This document shows positions 63,997 through 64,000 of a stretch of 64,000 nt of DNA, one piece after another. The first letter of the stretch is position 1. Each line of letters opens with the position of its first letter. Made by a program: the position numbers and the translations under genes. Source of the DNA: Pseudomonadota bacterium. GTDB taxonomy: Bacteria; Pseudomonadota; Alphaproteobacteria; Rhizobiales; Hyphomicrobiaceae. The notes below the pieces were generated by a model. The model did not search any database. It saw nothing but the letters and a program-made list of their open reading frames with translations, and was not told the origin of the DNA. The DNA lies in NCBI GenBank assembly GCA_023412805.1, contig JAEZRM010000048.1:35099-99098 (forward strand). The letters run 5' to 3'.

Positions 63997-64000
63997 CGGG

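Overview
The window reads as GC-rich chromosomal DNA from an alphaproteobacterium, most likely of the order Hyphomicrobiales (Rhizobiales), possibly near Hyphomicrobiaceae. The evidence is a DivL-type pseudo-kinase carrying the diagnostic tyrosine, a lysC-ptsP pair, hflK-hflC-DUF2065, an S2 protein with the long alphaproteobacterial C-terminal extension, a TsaE/sugar-kinase fusion, and a porin that begins with the short coiled coil typical of the group. Genus-level placement is inference. There is no prophage, transposase, CRISPR array or rRNA. One tRNA (Ser-UGA) is present, with what looks like a decayed copy of its 3' end beside it.

Layout. 1-2.4 kb: C-terminal part of a Pls/PosA-type NRPS-like membrane acyltransferase, cut by the window edge. 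2.4-10.2 kb: a catabolic block made of an FAD amine/amino-acid oxidoreductase, a complete branched-chain-amino-acid type ABC importer (livG-livF-SBP-livH-livM) and a convergent aldehyde dehydrogenase. 10.4-12.5 kb: a GT21 ceramide-glucosyltransferase-like enzyme followed by an LpxH-like phosphoesterase, plausibly one envelope-lipid unit. 12.6-16.8 kb: a ferric-ion-type ABC importer (binding protein, fused permease, ATPase). 17-26.9 kb, mostly housekeeping: DUF1178, asd, a MarR regulator, two tandem YciB/IspZ proteins, ftsY-mtaB-dapF (transcribed dapF to ftsY), a methyltransferase, proC, and a TetR regulator followed by a structured intergenic repeat. 27-31 kb: a RidA-like protein with a 2-keto-4-pentenoate hydratase-like enzyme, then tsf and rpsB. 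31-38 kb: a GntR regulator, propionyl-CoA synthetase, a GNAT protein, a cysteine-cluster protein, acyl-CoA dehydrogenase and an alpha-methylacyl-CoA racemase. 38-42.6 kb: two large hybrid histidine kinases in tandem. 43-48.8 kb: an M50 protease with CBS domains, AlkA-like glycosylase, trkA, D-amino-acid transaminase and an M20 amidohydrolase. 49-53 kb: porin, DUF2065, hflC, hflK. 53.4-58 kb: lysC, ptsP, enoyl-CoA hydratase. 58-64 kb: an unrecognised membrane protein, divL and the tsaE/kinase fusion, then a second copy of the structured repeat and a 25-G homopolymer.

The genes fit a heterotroph that imports amino or organic acids through Liv- and Fbp-type importers and funnels them through FAD oxidation, aldehyde oxidation and CoA-ester pathways. 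Lysine/diaminopimelate synthesis (lysC, asd, dapF) is spread over three sites in the window.

I found no clearly undescribed multi-gene system. The best leads are: a 25-codon upstream ORF with a strong ribosome binding site that ends on the livG start codon; the GT21/LpxH-like lipid pair; tandem hairpins upstream of lysC; a dispersed multi-hairpin repeat; an overlooked 30-residue membrane peptide; and an uncharacterised 502-residue membrane protein just upstream of divL. All coordinates and hairpins were worked out by eye; no database search was run.
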